Assembly (NCBI GenBank): GCA_964553125.1
Contig: CAZKJW010000002.1
Coordinates: 8,593-72,592 of the forward strand
Direction: 5' to 3'
DNA length: 64,000 bases
DNA from: Aphodomonas sp964553125
GTDB lineage: Bacteria > Bacillota > Clostridia > Christensenellales > Aristaeellaceae
The position numbers and the translations under genes are program-made. Under the pieces are notes generated by a model. It was given only the letters and a program-made list of their open reading frames with translations. It made no database searches and had not been told where the DNA came from. Shown here one piece after another: positions 52,230 through 59,661 of this stretch. Positions within the stretch are counted from its first letter, which is position 1, and every line of letters starts with the position of its first letter.

Positions 52230-53285
52230 ATGAAGAAATTCCTCAGCATCCTCCTGGCAGCCCTTATGGTTCTGTCCGTCGTCTCCTTTGCGAGCGCGGA
52301 AGACAAGCCCTCTTGGGTTCGCGAAGATCCCGACGCCATCGGCGATACCGTCGTGGTGTACTCCACGCTGGATGACCCTCAGCAGGCGACTGTTGAAAAC
52401 ATCTGGTATCAGTACTATCCGAACTGCCGCATTGAGTGGATCTCCGACTCGGTCGGCAAGCTGATCGCGCGTGCCCGCAACGAAGCGGCGAACCCCCAGG
52501 CTGACGTCATCATGGGCGGTCTGTTCGAGTCTGACGGCACCACCTATCACGATGTCCTGCAGCCCTACACCCCCACCATCGCGGACGAACTGTCCAAGCT
52601 GGATCCCTATGGCTACTACTCCTTCTTCGATATCCAGTACATGGCGCTGGTTGTCAACAAGGATCTCGAAGCCGAGCTGGGCATCACCATCAACGGCTAT
52701 GAAGACCTTCTGAATCCGGCTCTGAAGGGCAAGATCATTCAGGCTGAACCGGCTGCGTCTTCTTCCGCGTATCGTCAGTTCCACACCATCCTCGCGCTCA
52801 TGGGCGACGAAATCGCCGATGACAAGAGCTGGGAATACATCGACAAGCTCATCGAGAACTGTGACGGCGTCATCACCACTTCTTCTTCTCAGGTGTTCAA
52901 GTCCGTCATCGCCGGCGAGTATGTCGTTGGTCTGACCTACGAAAACATCGTTGAAATGCAGATCACCAAGAACGGCGCGGACAACATCCGCCTCGTGTAC
53001 CCGGTCGAAGGCAACACCGCTTGCGCGTCTGGCGCTGGCATGGTCAAGGATTGCCCGCATGCCGAGGCTGCTGCTGCGTTCCTCGACTTCTGCGCGTCCG
53101 AAGACTATCAGCTCTCCCGCAAGGACGAGAACTGCGCGCGCGGCACCAACCTGAACATCCGTTACGAGAACTACCCGGCTGATGAAGAACTCGGCGTTGT
53201 CGAGATCGACTGGGAATGGCTCGGCACTCAGAAGGAAGCCCTTCTCGAAAAGTGGGCGGAGCACTGGGCTGAGTTTGCGGGCTGA
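52230..53285 (+). CDS. ABC importer substrate-binding protein (FbpA-like)
   Basis: A 351-residue exported protein. The signal peptide KKFLSILLAALMVLSVVSF ends in FASA and is followed by a class 2 binding-protein body: VVVYSTLDDPQQATVENIW, ARNEAANPQADVIMGG, YMALVVNKDLEAELG and VFKSVIAGEYVVGLTYEN. It would deliver a ferric ion or a related anion to the importer. No lipobox cysteine is present, which is unusual for a monoderm. Codon use is rich in C-ending codons compared with neighbours, suggesting high expression. Confidence 0.88.
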   Translation: MKKFLSILLAALMVLSVVSFASAEDKPSWVREDPDAIGDTVVVYSTLDDPQQATVENIWYQYYPNCRIEWISDSVGKLIARARNEAANPQADVIMGGLFESDGTTYHDVLQPYTPTIADELSKLDPYGYYSFFDIQYMALVVNKDLEAELGITINGYEDLLNPALKGKIIQAEPAASSSAYRQFHTILALMGDEIADDKSWEYIDKLIENCDGVITTSSSQVFKSVIAGEYVVGLTYENIVEMQITKNGADNIRLVYPVEGNTACASGAGMVKDCPHAEAAAAFLDFCASEDYQLSRKDENCARGTNLNIRYENYPADEELGVVEIDWEWLGTQKEALLEKWAEHWAEFAG

Positions 53286-53307
53286 TTATAGCTTGTAAAC
53301 AGTATTT

Positions 53308-53334
53308 AAGGGCGCAGAAATGCGCCCTTTCTCT
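53308..53334 (+). terminator. Terminator of the ABC importer operon
   Basis: AAGGGCGCA (53308-53316) and TGCGCCCTT (53321-53329) around GAAA, followed by a T/C run. Confidence 0.85.
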
Positions 53335-53387
53335 ATGCCTGAATGCAAGCTGAATTATATCTGTTCGACCGGCTGCAAGCGGGACGA

Positions 53388-54050
53388 TTATTTGAGAAAT
53401 TCGCTGCCCGGACTGTTTTCGATGCGCATGTTTGTCAGCACGCGAAGCACAGCAGGGTCAGGCGCGCTATCCGGAGCGAGCCACTGCGCAGCGGCTGCAT
53501 CGTCGAGCATGACGGGCATACGGTCATGAATGCGGGCAACCGAGGCGTCTGCTTCGCGCGTAAGAATCACCAGCGCAGGCAGCGTTTGACCGGGTTCATA
53601 GCGATAAAGCGCTGCAAGCCAGAAGAATTTTGCGTTTGCCGGGGCGATAGCGCGCTTGATTTTTTCCGCGCCATGCGCGGGAAAAGCATCCTGCGCTTCC
53701 AAAAAGCTGGTCTGCGTTTGGACGCGTTCCCACTCAAAATAGCAGTTCGCAGGGACGATGCAGCGGCGGGTTTTCCACGAATCGGCGAACATCGGGCGAG
53801 CGGCGGCCGATTCGACGCGCGCGTTGATGATGAGTTTTCCGCCTGAAACGGCGTATCCCCAGCGCATGGGAAAAGCGCCCGTGGCGCCGCTTTTTCCGCG
53901 CGCCAGCGCAAGCACCATCATGCCGGGCGTGATTTCGCCGCACGCAATGCGACTGCCGGAGGCAAGCGCGTCCAGCCTTTTTTGCGCTTGCGTGAGGCAA
54001 TCTTTCAACGCAGATGAATGATCAATTTCAACAAAATATCTTCCGCACAT
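53388..54050 (-). CDS. SOS response-associated peptidase family protein (SRAP/HMCES/YedK)
   Basis: A 220-residue SRAP protein. The catalytic Cys2 is in MCGRYF; further conserved parts are WGYAVSGGKLIINARVES, the CYFEWE block and HDRMPVML with the active histidine. It forms a thiazolidine cross-link with abasic sites in single-stranded DNA. The Cys must become residue 1, so the start at 54050 is certain. No Shine-Dalgarno sequence precedes it, and the -10 box lies 6 bases upstream, so the mRNA is probably leaderless. Confidence 0.95.
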   Translation of the reverse strand: MCGRYFVEIDHSSALKDCLTQAQKRLDALASGSRIACGEITPGMMVLALARGKSGATGAFPMRWGYAVSGGKLIINARVESAAARPMFADSWKTRRCIVPANCYFEWERVQTQTSFLEAQDAFPAHGAEKIKRAIAPANAKFFWLAALYRYEPGQTLPALVILTREADASVARIHDRMPVMLDDAAAAQWLAPDSAPDPAVLRVLTNMRIENSPGSEFLK

Positions 54051-54056
54051 GCCGAT

Positions 54057-54086
54057 ATTTTAGCCTTGGCGGAATTGCAATGTCAA
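54057..54086 (-). promoter_or_regulatory. Promoter giving a leaderless SRAP mRNA
   Basis: On the minus strand a perfect TTGACA (54081-54086), 18 bp, TAAAAT (54057-54062), then 6 bases to the ATG. The predicted start of transcription is the A of ATG. Confidence 0.75.
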
Positions 54087-54109
54087 GCGTGTTTTTTGCG
54101 CGCAGCTAC

Positions 54110-54139
54110 TTGACAAAGCATATACAGCGCGTATATACT
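54110..54139 (+). promoter_or_regulatory. Promoter of feoAB
   Basis: TTGACA (54110-54115) and TATACT (54134-54139) are 18 bp apart; TATATA two bases earlier is an alternative -10. Confidence 0.7.
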
Positions 54140-54146
54140 TTTATGA

Positions 54147-54162
54147 GTTAGGTGAGACTAAC
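54147..54162 (+). promoter_or_regulatory. DtxR/IdeR-like iron box at the feoAB transcription start
   Basis: GTTAGGTGAGACTAAC is a palindrome matching the DtxR-family consensus TTAGGTTAGCCTAAC at 13 of 15 positions. It starts 8 bases after the -10 box, where a bound repressor would block transcription when iron is plentiful. Confidence 0.75.
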
Positions 54163-54181
54163 AAGTGAGGAGTGCGATACG

Positions 54182-54409
54182 ATGACGCTGGAAAAGCTGC
54201 CTTTCAACAAGAAAGCAAAGGTTGTTGCAGTTCATGGAGAGGGCGCGCTTCGCCTTCGATTGCTTGATATGGGCGTGACGCCTCACGCTGAAGTGATGGC
54301 GCTTCGCGCCGCGCCGATGGGTGATCCGATCGAGATTCAGGTTCGCGGGTATTCGCTGACGTTGCGGCTGGACGACGCAAAGAATATCGAAGTGGAGGCC
54401 GTTTCATGA
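54182..54409 (+). CDS. feoA: Ferrous iron transport protein A
   Basis: A 75-residue SH3-like protein: AKVVAVHGEGALRLRLLDMG, VTPHAEVMALRAAPMGDPIE and GYSLTLRLDDAKNIEVE are the family pattern. FeoA assists FeoB in ferrous iron uptake. ATG 54182 follows GAGGAG by 10 bases and its stop overlaps the feoB start (ATGA). Confidence 0.95.
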   Translation: MTLEKLPFNKKAKVVAVHGEGALRLRLLDMGVTPHAEVMALRAAPMGDPIEIQVRGYSLTLRLDDAKNIEVEAVS

Positions 54410-56394
54410 AGTTTGCACTGGTCGGAAATCAGAATTGCGGCAAGACGACGCTGTTTAATCAGCTGACCGGATCGAACCAGCATGTCGGCAATTTTCCCGG
54501 CGTAACCGTCGATATCAAATCCGGCGACATTCGCGGTCGGAAGGACTGCGTTGTGGTGGATATGCCGGGCATTTATTCGCTGCGGCCGTATTCTGCTGAG
54601 GAAATTGTGACCCGCGATTTTGTCCTGAACGAAAAGCCGGACGGCATTATCAATATTGTCGATGCAACTAACATCGAGCGCAATCTCTATTTGACCATCC
54701 AGCTGATTGAAATGCGCGTGCCGATGGTGCTTGCGTTGAACATGATGGACGAAGTTCGCGCGGGCGGCGGCACGGTTGACACGAAAAAACTCTCGGAGTT
54801 CCTCGGGATTCCGGTTTTGCCGATTTCGGCCTCGCGAAACGAGGGCGTAGAAGAACTGATTGAGACGACTGTGCGAACGGCGCAAAAGAAAATTGTGCCG
54901 CTGGTTTATGATTTCTGCCAGCCGGGCGCGATTCACCGCTGCATTCATCTGGTGACGCACGCGGTGGAAGATCACGCGGAGAACATCGGCATTTCCTCGC
55001 GCTATGCGGCAATGAACGTGATTGAGGGAAATCAGGACATCGTTGACCGGCTCGACTTTGACACGAACGAGCTGGAGATGATGGAGCATAGCATTGTCGA
55101 GATGGAAAGCGACTGCGGGTTGGACAGGAACGCCGCCATTGCAGACATGCGCTACCAGTACATCGAAGCCGCGTGCGCCGCGGCTGTGATTAAGGGCGGA
55201 GAAAGTCCTGCGCGAGTTCGCAGCAGAAAAATCGACAATGTGCTGACGCACCGCTTTTTCGCGCTGCCGATTTTCGTGCTGATTATGCTGCTCGTGTTTT
55301 TCCTGACGTTCGATTCAATCGGAGCATGGCTGACGGCGCTGATGGAAAACGGTGTGGAATGGCTGACGGGCGTAGTGGATGGCGCGCTGACGGCGTATGG
55401 TATCAATCCCGTGGTGCAGAGCCTGATCATTGACGGCATTTTTGCCGGCGTGGGGAATATGATCGTATTCCTTCCGTATATTGTGCTACTCTTCTTCTTC
55501 CTTTCCATGCTGGAAGACACGGGATATATGGCGCGCGTGGCGTTTGTGATGGATAAGCTGCTGCGCAAGATCGGGCTTTCCGGCAAGAGCGTCGTTCCCA
55601 TGCTGATTGGCTTTGGCTGCAGCGTCCCGGCGATTATGGCAACGCGCACGCTGACGAGCGACCGCGATCGCCGCATGACGATCATGATGACACCGTTCAT
55701 GAGCTGCACGGCGAAGATCCCGGTGTATAGCGTGTTTATCGCGGCATTTTTTCCGCGCTATCGCGCGTTGGCCATGGTGGGGTTGTATCTGCTCGGCATC
55801 TTCGTTGCGATTATTTTCGCGCTGACTTTTGGAAAAGCGGCGTTTCGCGGCAATCCGATTCCGTTTGTGATGGAGCTGCCGGATTATCGTCTGCCGACGC
55901 TGAAAACGACGCTGCTTTTGATGTGGGATAAGGCGAAGGATTTCCTGCGCCGCGCGTTTACGATTATTTTCCTCGCAAGCATCGTAATCTGGGCGCTTCG
56001 CACGTTTGACCTGAAGCTGAATATTGCCGCGACGGATGCGGAAAGCCTCCTCGCACATATCGGCCGCCTGATTGCGCCGGTGTTCCAGCCGCTCGGCTTC
56101 GCGGATTGGCGCGCTTCAACATCGCTGATCGCGGGGTTCATGGCGAAGGAAGCTGTTATCAGCACGCTGACCGTGCTTGTTGAAAACGCAGATTTGTCTG
56201 CAATCTTCACCACAACCTCTGCAATCAGTTTCCTCGTTTTCACGCTGCTTTACACGCCGTGCGTTGCGGCTGTTGCGGCCATCCGCCGCGAGCTGGATTC
56301 CAAGCTCTCCACGCTGGGCGTGGTCGTCATGCAGTGCGGTATTGCATGGGTCTGCGCAGCGATTGTCTATCAGCTGCTGCGCTTGTTTGCCTGA
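54406..56394 (+). CDS. feoB: Ferrous iron transporter B
   Basis: A 662-residue protein. An N-terminal GTPase-like domain (G1 VGNQNCGKTTLFNQLTGSNQ, G3 VDMPGIYSLRPYS, G4 LNMMDE) is followed by a helical insertion domain and about ten membrane segments with the Gate motifs (LLFFFLSMLEDTGYMARVAF, GFGCSVPAIMATRTL). It imports Fe2+, important to anaerobes. G1 has GNQN where GNPN is commonest, a frequent variant. The end overlaps the convergent PerM gene by 25 bases. Confidence 0.97.
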   Translation: MKFALVGNQNCGKTTLFNQLTGSNQHVGNFPGVTVDIKSGDIRGRKDCVVVDMPGIYSLRPYSAEEIVTRDFVLNEKPDGIINIVDATNIERNLYLTIQLIEMRVPMVLALNMMDEVRAGGGTVDTKKLSEFLGIPVLPISASRNEGVEELIETTVRTAQKKIVPLVYDFCQPGAIHRCIHLVTHAVEDHAENIGISSRYAAMNVIEGNQDIVDRLDFDTNELEMMEHSIVEMESDCGLDRNAAIADMRYQYIEAACAAAVIKGGESPARVRSRKIDNVLTHRFFALPIFVLIMLLVFFLTFDSIGAWLTALMENGVEWLTGVVDGALTAYGINPVVQSLIIDGIFAGVGNMIVFLPYIVLLFFFLSMLEDTGYMARVAFVMDKLLRKIGLSGKSVVPMLIGFGCSVPAIMATRTLTSDRDRRMTIMMTPFMSCTAKIPVYSVFIAAFFPRYRALAMVGLYLLGIFVAIIFALTFGKAAFRGNPIPFVMELPDYRLPTLKTTLLLMWDKAKDFLRRAFTIIFLASIVIWALRTFDLKLNIAATDAESLLAHIGRLIAPVFQPLGFADWRASTSLIAGFMAKEAVISTLTVLVENADLSAIFTTTSAISFLVFTLLYTPCVAAVAAIRRELDSKLSTLGVVVMQCGIAWVCAAIVYQLLRLFA

Positions 56395-57635
56395 GGCGTT
56401 TCAAGCGGCTCGATCACCGGCTCGCCGTTTGCGGCCGATTGGACGGAGCCAAGAGAAGTATACGTTTGGGTTTCAAGAGGGAGCTTGCGATTCGCAAGCT
56501 TCTTTTCTATGAAGCGCTTGCAGATTCGATAGATGAGGCCGAAGGTCGGCACAGCGGCAAGCATTCCGACAAACCCGAACAGCCCGCCGCCCACAAGGAT
56601 GGAGAGCAAAACGCCGAACGGAGACACGCCCGTTTTTCCGCCGACAATGCGCGGCGAGATTATGTTTCCTTCAATCTGCTGCAGGCACAGGATGAAGATT
56701 ACGAAGATGACGCACTTCATCGGATCGATCATGAGAATAATCAGCGCGCACGGCACTGCGCCGATCACCGGGCCGAAATAGGGGATCAGGTCCGTCATGC
56801 AGATGACGGCGCTGATGAGCAGCGAATAAGGCATTTTCAGGATGCTTGTTCCAATGAAGCAGAGAATGCCGATGGTGCCTGAGTCGAGCAGCTTGCCAAC
56901 GAGGAACGCGCGGAACAGCTGGTTGGCTTCCCGCATCACGCCAAGCAGTTTGTTGCCGTTTGCGGGCTTCAGAAGCGCGTAGATACATTTTTTGCAAATC
57001 GCAATCAGGCGCTCTTTCGATGCAAGCAGGTAGACGGAGACGATTACGCCCATAATGAAATGATACACCGTGCGCCCGACCTGCACGACGCCCGTCGTGA
57101 TGCCGCTGAGCAGGGTAATGAAGTCGTCCTGAAGCAGAGAGGAAATCCAGTCCCGGAGACGTTCAATGGACGAATCGACGAACACGCGGACTTCCTCGCC
57201 GCTTTCGGCGAGAAAAGGCGTCAGCCATGATTCGAGCGCAGTGGCATAATCGCCAATGTTTCCAACGAGCAGACCGATGCTGTTGATGAGCTGCGGAAGC
57301 AGGATGATCAGCAGAAAGGCGAGAATTGCAAGCAAGAACAAAACGGAGCCGAGAATTGCAAGCGCGCGGGCGAGCTTTTTGCGCCTTGTTTCTGCGCGTT
57401 TCGATTTCACCGGGATTTTCAATAGGAGCGCTTCAATGCGCTGCATCAGCGGATTGAGAAGAAACGCAATCACAAGACCGTAGGAGATGGGCGTGAGCAC
57501 GGAGAGAACGGTGCCAAGCACATCGCCGATTTTTTCGAGGTTGTTCAGCATCGAATGCAGCAGAATGGAAGCGGCAACCACAAGGAAAATGGTGACTCCC
57601 CAGTGCATGGATTTTTTTAGCTGGTCACGAAGCAA
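56370..57635 (-). CDS. PerM / AI-2E-family permease, paralogue 2
   Basis: A 421-residue paralogue of the protein at 47802-49049; nearly every segment aligns (LIPYFGPVIGAVPCALI, SPRIVGGKTGVSPFGVLLSI, FLLNPLMQRIEALLLKIP). The translation start is most likely TTG 57635, 8 bases after GGGAGGA, because no ATG follows that site in frame and upstream codons cross the promoter. The last 25 bases are antisense to the end of feoB. Substrate is unknown. Confidence 0.85.
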   Translation of the reverse strand: MLRDQLKKSMHWGVTIFLVVAASILLHSMLNNLEKIGDVLGTVLSVLTPISYGLVIAFLLNPLMQRIEALLLKIPVKSKRAETRRKKLARALAILGSVLFLLAILAFLLIILLPQLINSIGLLVGNIGDYATALESWLTPFLAESGEEVRVFVDSSIERLRDWISSLLQDDFITLLSGITTGVVQVGRTVYHFIMGVIVSVYLLASKERLIAICKKCIYALLKPANGNKLLGVMREANQLFRAFLVGKLLDSGTIGILCFIGTSILKMPYSLLISAVICMTDLIPYFGPVIGAVPCALIILMIDPMKCVIFVIFILCLQQIEGNIISPRIVGGKTGVSPFGVLLSILVGGGLFGFVGMLAAVPTFGLIYRICKRFIEKKLANRKLPLETQTYTSLGSVQSAANGEPVIEPLETPQANKRSS

Positions 57636-57665
57636 TTCGTTTTCCTCCCATGGATAAAGATAAAC

Positions 57666-57696
57666 GCAGTATAGCATATACTGCGCTGAAATTGAA
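57666..57696 (-). promoter_or_regulatory. Promoter with palindrome over the -10 box, PerM paralogue 2
   Basis: GCAGTATA (57666-57673) and TATACTGC (57677-57684) form a perfect inverted repeat with a 3-base centre. On the minus strand TATACT (57668-57673) lies in one arm, and TTCAAT (57691-57696) is 17 bp upstream. Confidence 0.6.
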
Positions 57697-57719
57697 GTGT
57701 GGATTTGTGTGAAAAAGCG

Positions 57720-58328
57720 TTAAGAACGACGCGCCCGATAGAATCTTGCGGAGAGGAAAATGGAACCGGTATTCAGTGCTGCCACCGCAACCACGGCGGC
57801 CGGCATAATCCATGCAGACGGCGTTTTTGAGCCTGAGAACGAAGCGATGAGATTGCCTGCAAAGGCGGTGATACTAAGGATGCTGGCAACAATCAGCGCC
57901 ATCAGCGCAAGGCGGCCTTTCTCTACGCCAAACCGGAATGCAAGCGGAAGCGAGAGCGCAAGCATCAGCAGACCGGCGCACATGGAAACGATAAGCGTTT
58001 CCAGACCTGCCGAAGCGGACGATGAAAACGCTTTCATGACGGTCTGCGCAAGAAGCGTCAGCAGGAAGGTTGCCATGATGCCAAGATAGCCGAGCAGATA
58101 TTTGCTTGCGACAATTTGCAGCGGCGAATAGGGCATTGTTGCGGCGAGCGAATCCCATTTGCTGCGTTCATCGTAGGCGAGCGCTGTCAGCGGCAGCATG
58201 GCGGCATAAATGATTGAAAAGCAGGAAGCTGAATAATCGGGAATGATTGCAAACAGCAGAAACAGCAGAAGGAATACCTTCATTGATTTCAGCACAGTGA
58301 AAAAGTCTTTTTTAATCAGCGCTTTCAT
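57720..58328 (-). CDS. ABC-2-type permease
   Basis: A 202-residue membrane protein with about six segments (VFLLLFLLFAIIPDYSASCF, LPLTALAYDERSKWDSLAAT, LLGYLGIMATFLLTLLAQT). The start KKDFFTVLKSMKVF and the DERSKWDSL loop are typical of small ABC-2 permeases paired with GntR/YtrA regulators. The start at 58328 follows AAGGAGAAG and overlaps the ATPase gene by 17 bases. Confidence 0.85.
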   Translation of the reverse strand: MKALIKKDFFTVLKSMKVFLLLFLLFAIIPDYSASCFSIIYAAMLPLTALAYDERSKWDSLAATMPYSPLQIVASKYLLGYLGIMATFLLTLLAQTVMKAFSSSASAGLETLIVSMCAGLLMLALSLPLAFRFGVEKGRLALMALIVASILSITAFAGNLIASFSGSKTPSAWIMPAAVVAVAALNTGSIFLSARFYRARRS

Positions 58329-59175
58329 TTTGATCTTCTCCTTTGGACAGGAACAGAATGATGTCTTCAAGCGACGTGCGTTCGAGGCACAGCGAATGGG
58401 GGACGAGCGAAGTGCGAACAAGCACGTCCGCACCATACACGGTTTTCTTTCGGGCGACAACGGCTTCGGAAGGCAGCGCGGCAGCCTCTGGCGTAGAGAG
58501 CTTCGCAATCGCGTATTCCTCTAGCAGGCGGTCTTTCTCCTCGAAGAGAAGCAGCTTGCCCTTGTGAAGGAAAGCGATATAGTCGCAGATTTTTTCAAGG
58601 TCGCTCACGATGTGCGAGGACAGCAAAATCGAATGATTCTCGTCGCGCGTAAAATCGTTGAACAAATCCAGCAGCTCGTCGCGCGTCATTGGGTCAAGGC
58701 CGCTTGTCGCTTCATCGAGGATGAGCAGCTTCGGGGCGTGTGAAAGCGCGACGGAGATGGCCAGCTTCATTTTCATGCCGCGTGAGAAATCGCGGAAGGC
58801 TTTGTTTTCAGCAAGCGCAAAGCGCTTGAGAAACTGCCGGAAAACGTCGTCGTTCCAATTGCGATAAGTATCGCGCATGATGGAAGCGACGTGCGCGGGC
58901 GTGAGCACTTCGGGAAAATACGCTTCATCCAGCACAACGCCGATGTCGTTCTTCAGCGCGGAAAAGCCGCTGCTGCGATTGTCCATGCCGAGAATCGAAA
59001 CGCTGCCTTCATCCGGCGCGACAGCGCCTGTAAGCAGATGAATGGTTGTGCTTTTGCCGGCGCCGTTTTCGCCGACAAGCCCCAGAATGCTGCCGGACGG
59101 CAGCGAAAGCGTGATATGGTCAAGCGTGAAACTGCCATAGCGCTTTGTCAGGTTATTGAGTTCGATTGCGTTCAT
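58312..59175 (-). CDS. ABC transporter ATPase of the GntR-linked operon
   Basis: A 287-residue ATPase: GLVGENGAGKSTTIHLLTG, the signature region FSRGMKMKLAISVALSHA (RGMK instead of SGGQ), Walker B LLILDEATSGLDP and the H-loop SSHIVSDLEK. This degenerate signature is common in YtrB/BcrA-like ATPases. It works with the permease encoded downstream, probably in export or in sensing envelope stress. AGGAGGA precedes the start. Confidence 0.9.
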   Translation of the reverse strand: MNAIELNNLTKRYGSFTLDHITLSLPSGSILGLVGENGAGKSTTIHLLTGAVAPDEGSVSILGMDNRSSGFSALKNDIGVVLDEAYFPEVLTPAHVASIMRDTYRNWNDDVFRQFLKRFALAENKAFRDFSRGMKMKLAISVALSHAPKLLILDEATSGLDPMTRDELLDLFNDFTRDENHSILLSSHIVSDLEKICDYIAFLHKGKLLLFEEKDRLLEEYAIAKLSTPEAAALPSEAVVARKKTVYGADVLVRTSLVPHSLCLERTSLEDIILFLSKGEDQNESAD

Positions 59176-59182
59176 GGCGCAG

Positions 59183-59554
59183 TCATTCCTCCTTCAACGT
59201 TTTGTATAGCTCAAATACTTCTTCGTCGGAAAGGGCGCAGAGCGCCGAAAGTTCGCTTGCGGCGCGCAGATGCGTCTCAAGCTGGCGCAGATGCTCTTCG
59301 CGAACCAGTTCGGCGTTTCTTTCCGCGACGTAGCAGCCTTTTGCAGCGACGGTGTAAATATAGCCGTCGCGTTCCAGCTCGTCGTAGGCGCGCTTGGTGG
59401 TGATCACGCTGATGCGCAGATCCTTGGCAAGCGCGCGGATGGAAGGCAGCGCGTCGCCTTCGCGGAGCGTGCCGCGAAGAATTTCGGCCTTGATCTGGGC
59501 ATAGATCTGCTCATAGATGGGTTGACCGCTGGCGTTTGAAATGATGAGATTCAT
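59183..59554 (-). CDS. GntR-family regulator, YtrA type
   Basis: A 123-residue protein with an N-terminal winged helix (QPIYEQIYAQIKAEILRGTL, LPSIRALAKDLRISVITTKR, YDELERDGYIYTVAAKGCYV) and only a short helical tail, the mark of the YtrA subfamily. Such proteins repress the ABC operon they start. The start at 59554 is 5 bases after AGAGGTG. The palindrome just upstream is the likely operator. Confidence 0.92.
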   Translation of the reverse strand: MNLIISNASGQPIYEQIYAQIKAEILRGTLREGDALPSIRALAKDLRISVITTKRAYDELERDGYIYTVAAKGCYVAERNAELVREEHLRQLETHLRAASELSALCALSDEEVFELYKTLKEE

Positions 59555-59573
59555 AGAGCACCTCTGGATTAAC

Positions 59574-59621
59574 TGTTCATGAACAATATATACAGTATAC
59601 ACACAAAAAACGCTCTGTCAA
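59574..59621 (-). promoter_or_regulatory. Promoter and palindromic operator of the GntR-ABC operon
   Basis: On the minus strand TTGACA (59616-59621), 16 bp, TATACT (59594-59599). The perfect 12-base palindrome TGTTCATGAACA (59574-59585) lies across the predicted transcription start and fits a GntR operator. The -35 box is part of the upstream gene's terminator stem. Confidence 0.8.
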
Positions 59622-59632
59622 GAGACAGAGCG
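59604..59632 (-). terminator. Terminator of the UPF0237-UPF0210 operon
   Basis: On the minus strand CGCTCTGTC-TCTT-GACAGAGCG (59611-59632) is followed by TTTTTTG. The 3' arm supplies most of the -35 box of the next operon. Confidence 0.9.
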
Positions 59633-59661
59633 AAAAATGTTTCAGACGTGTTAGAACACAA

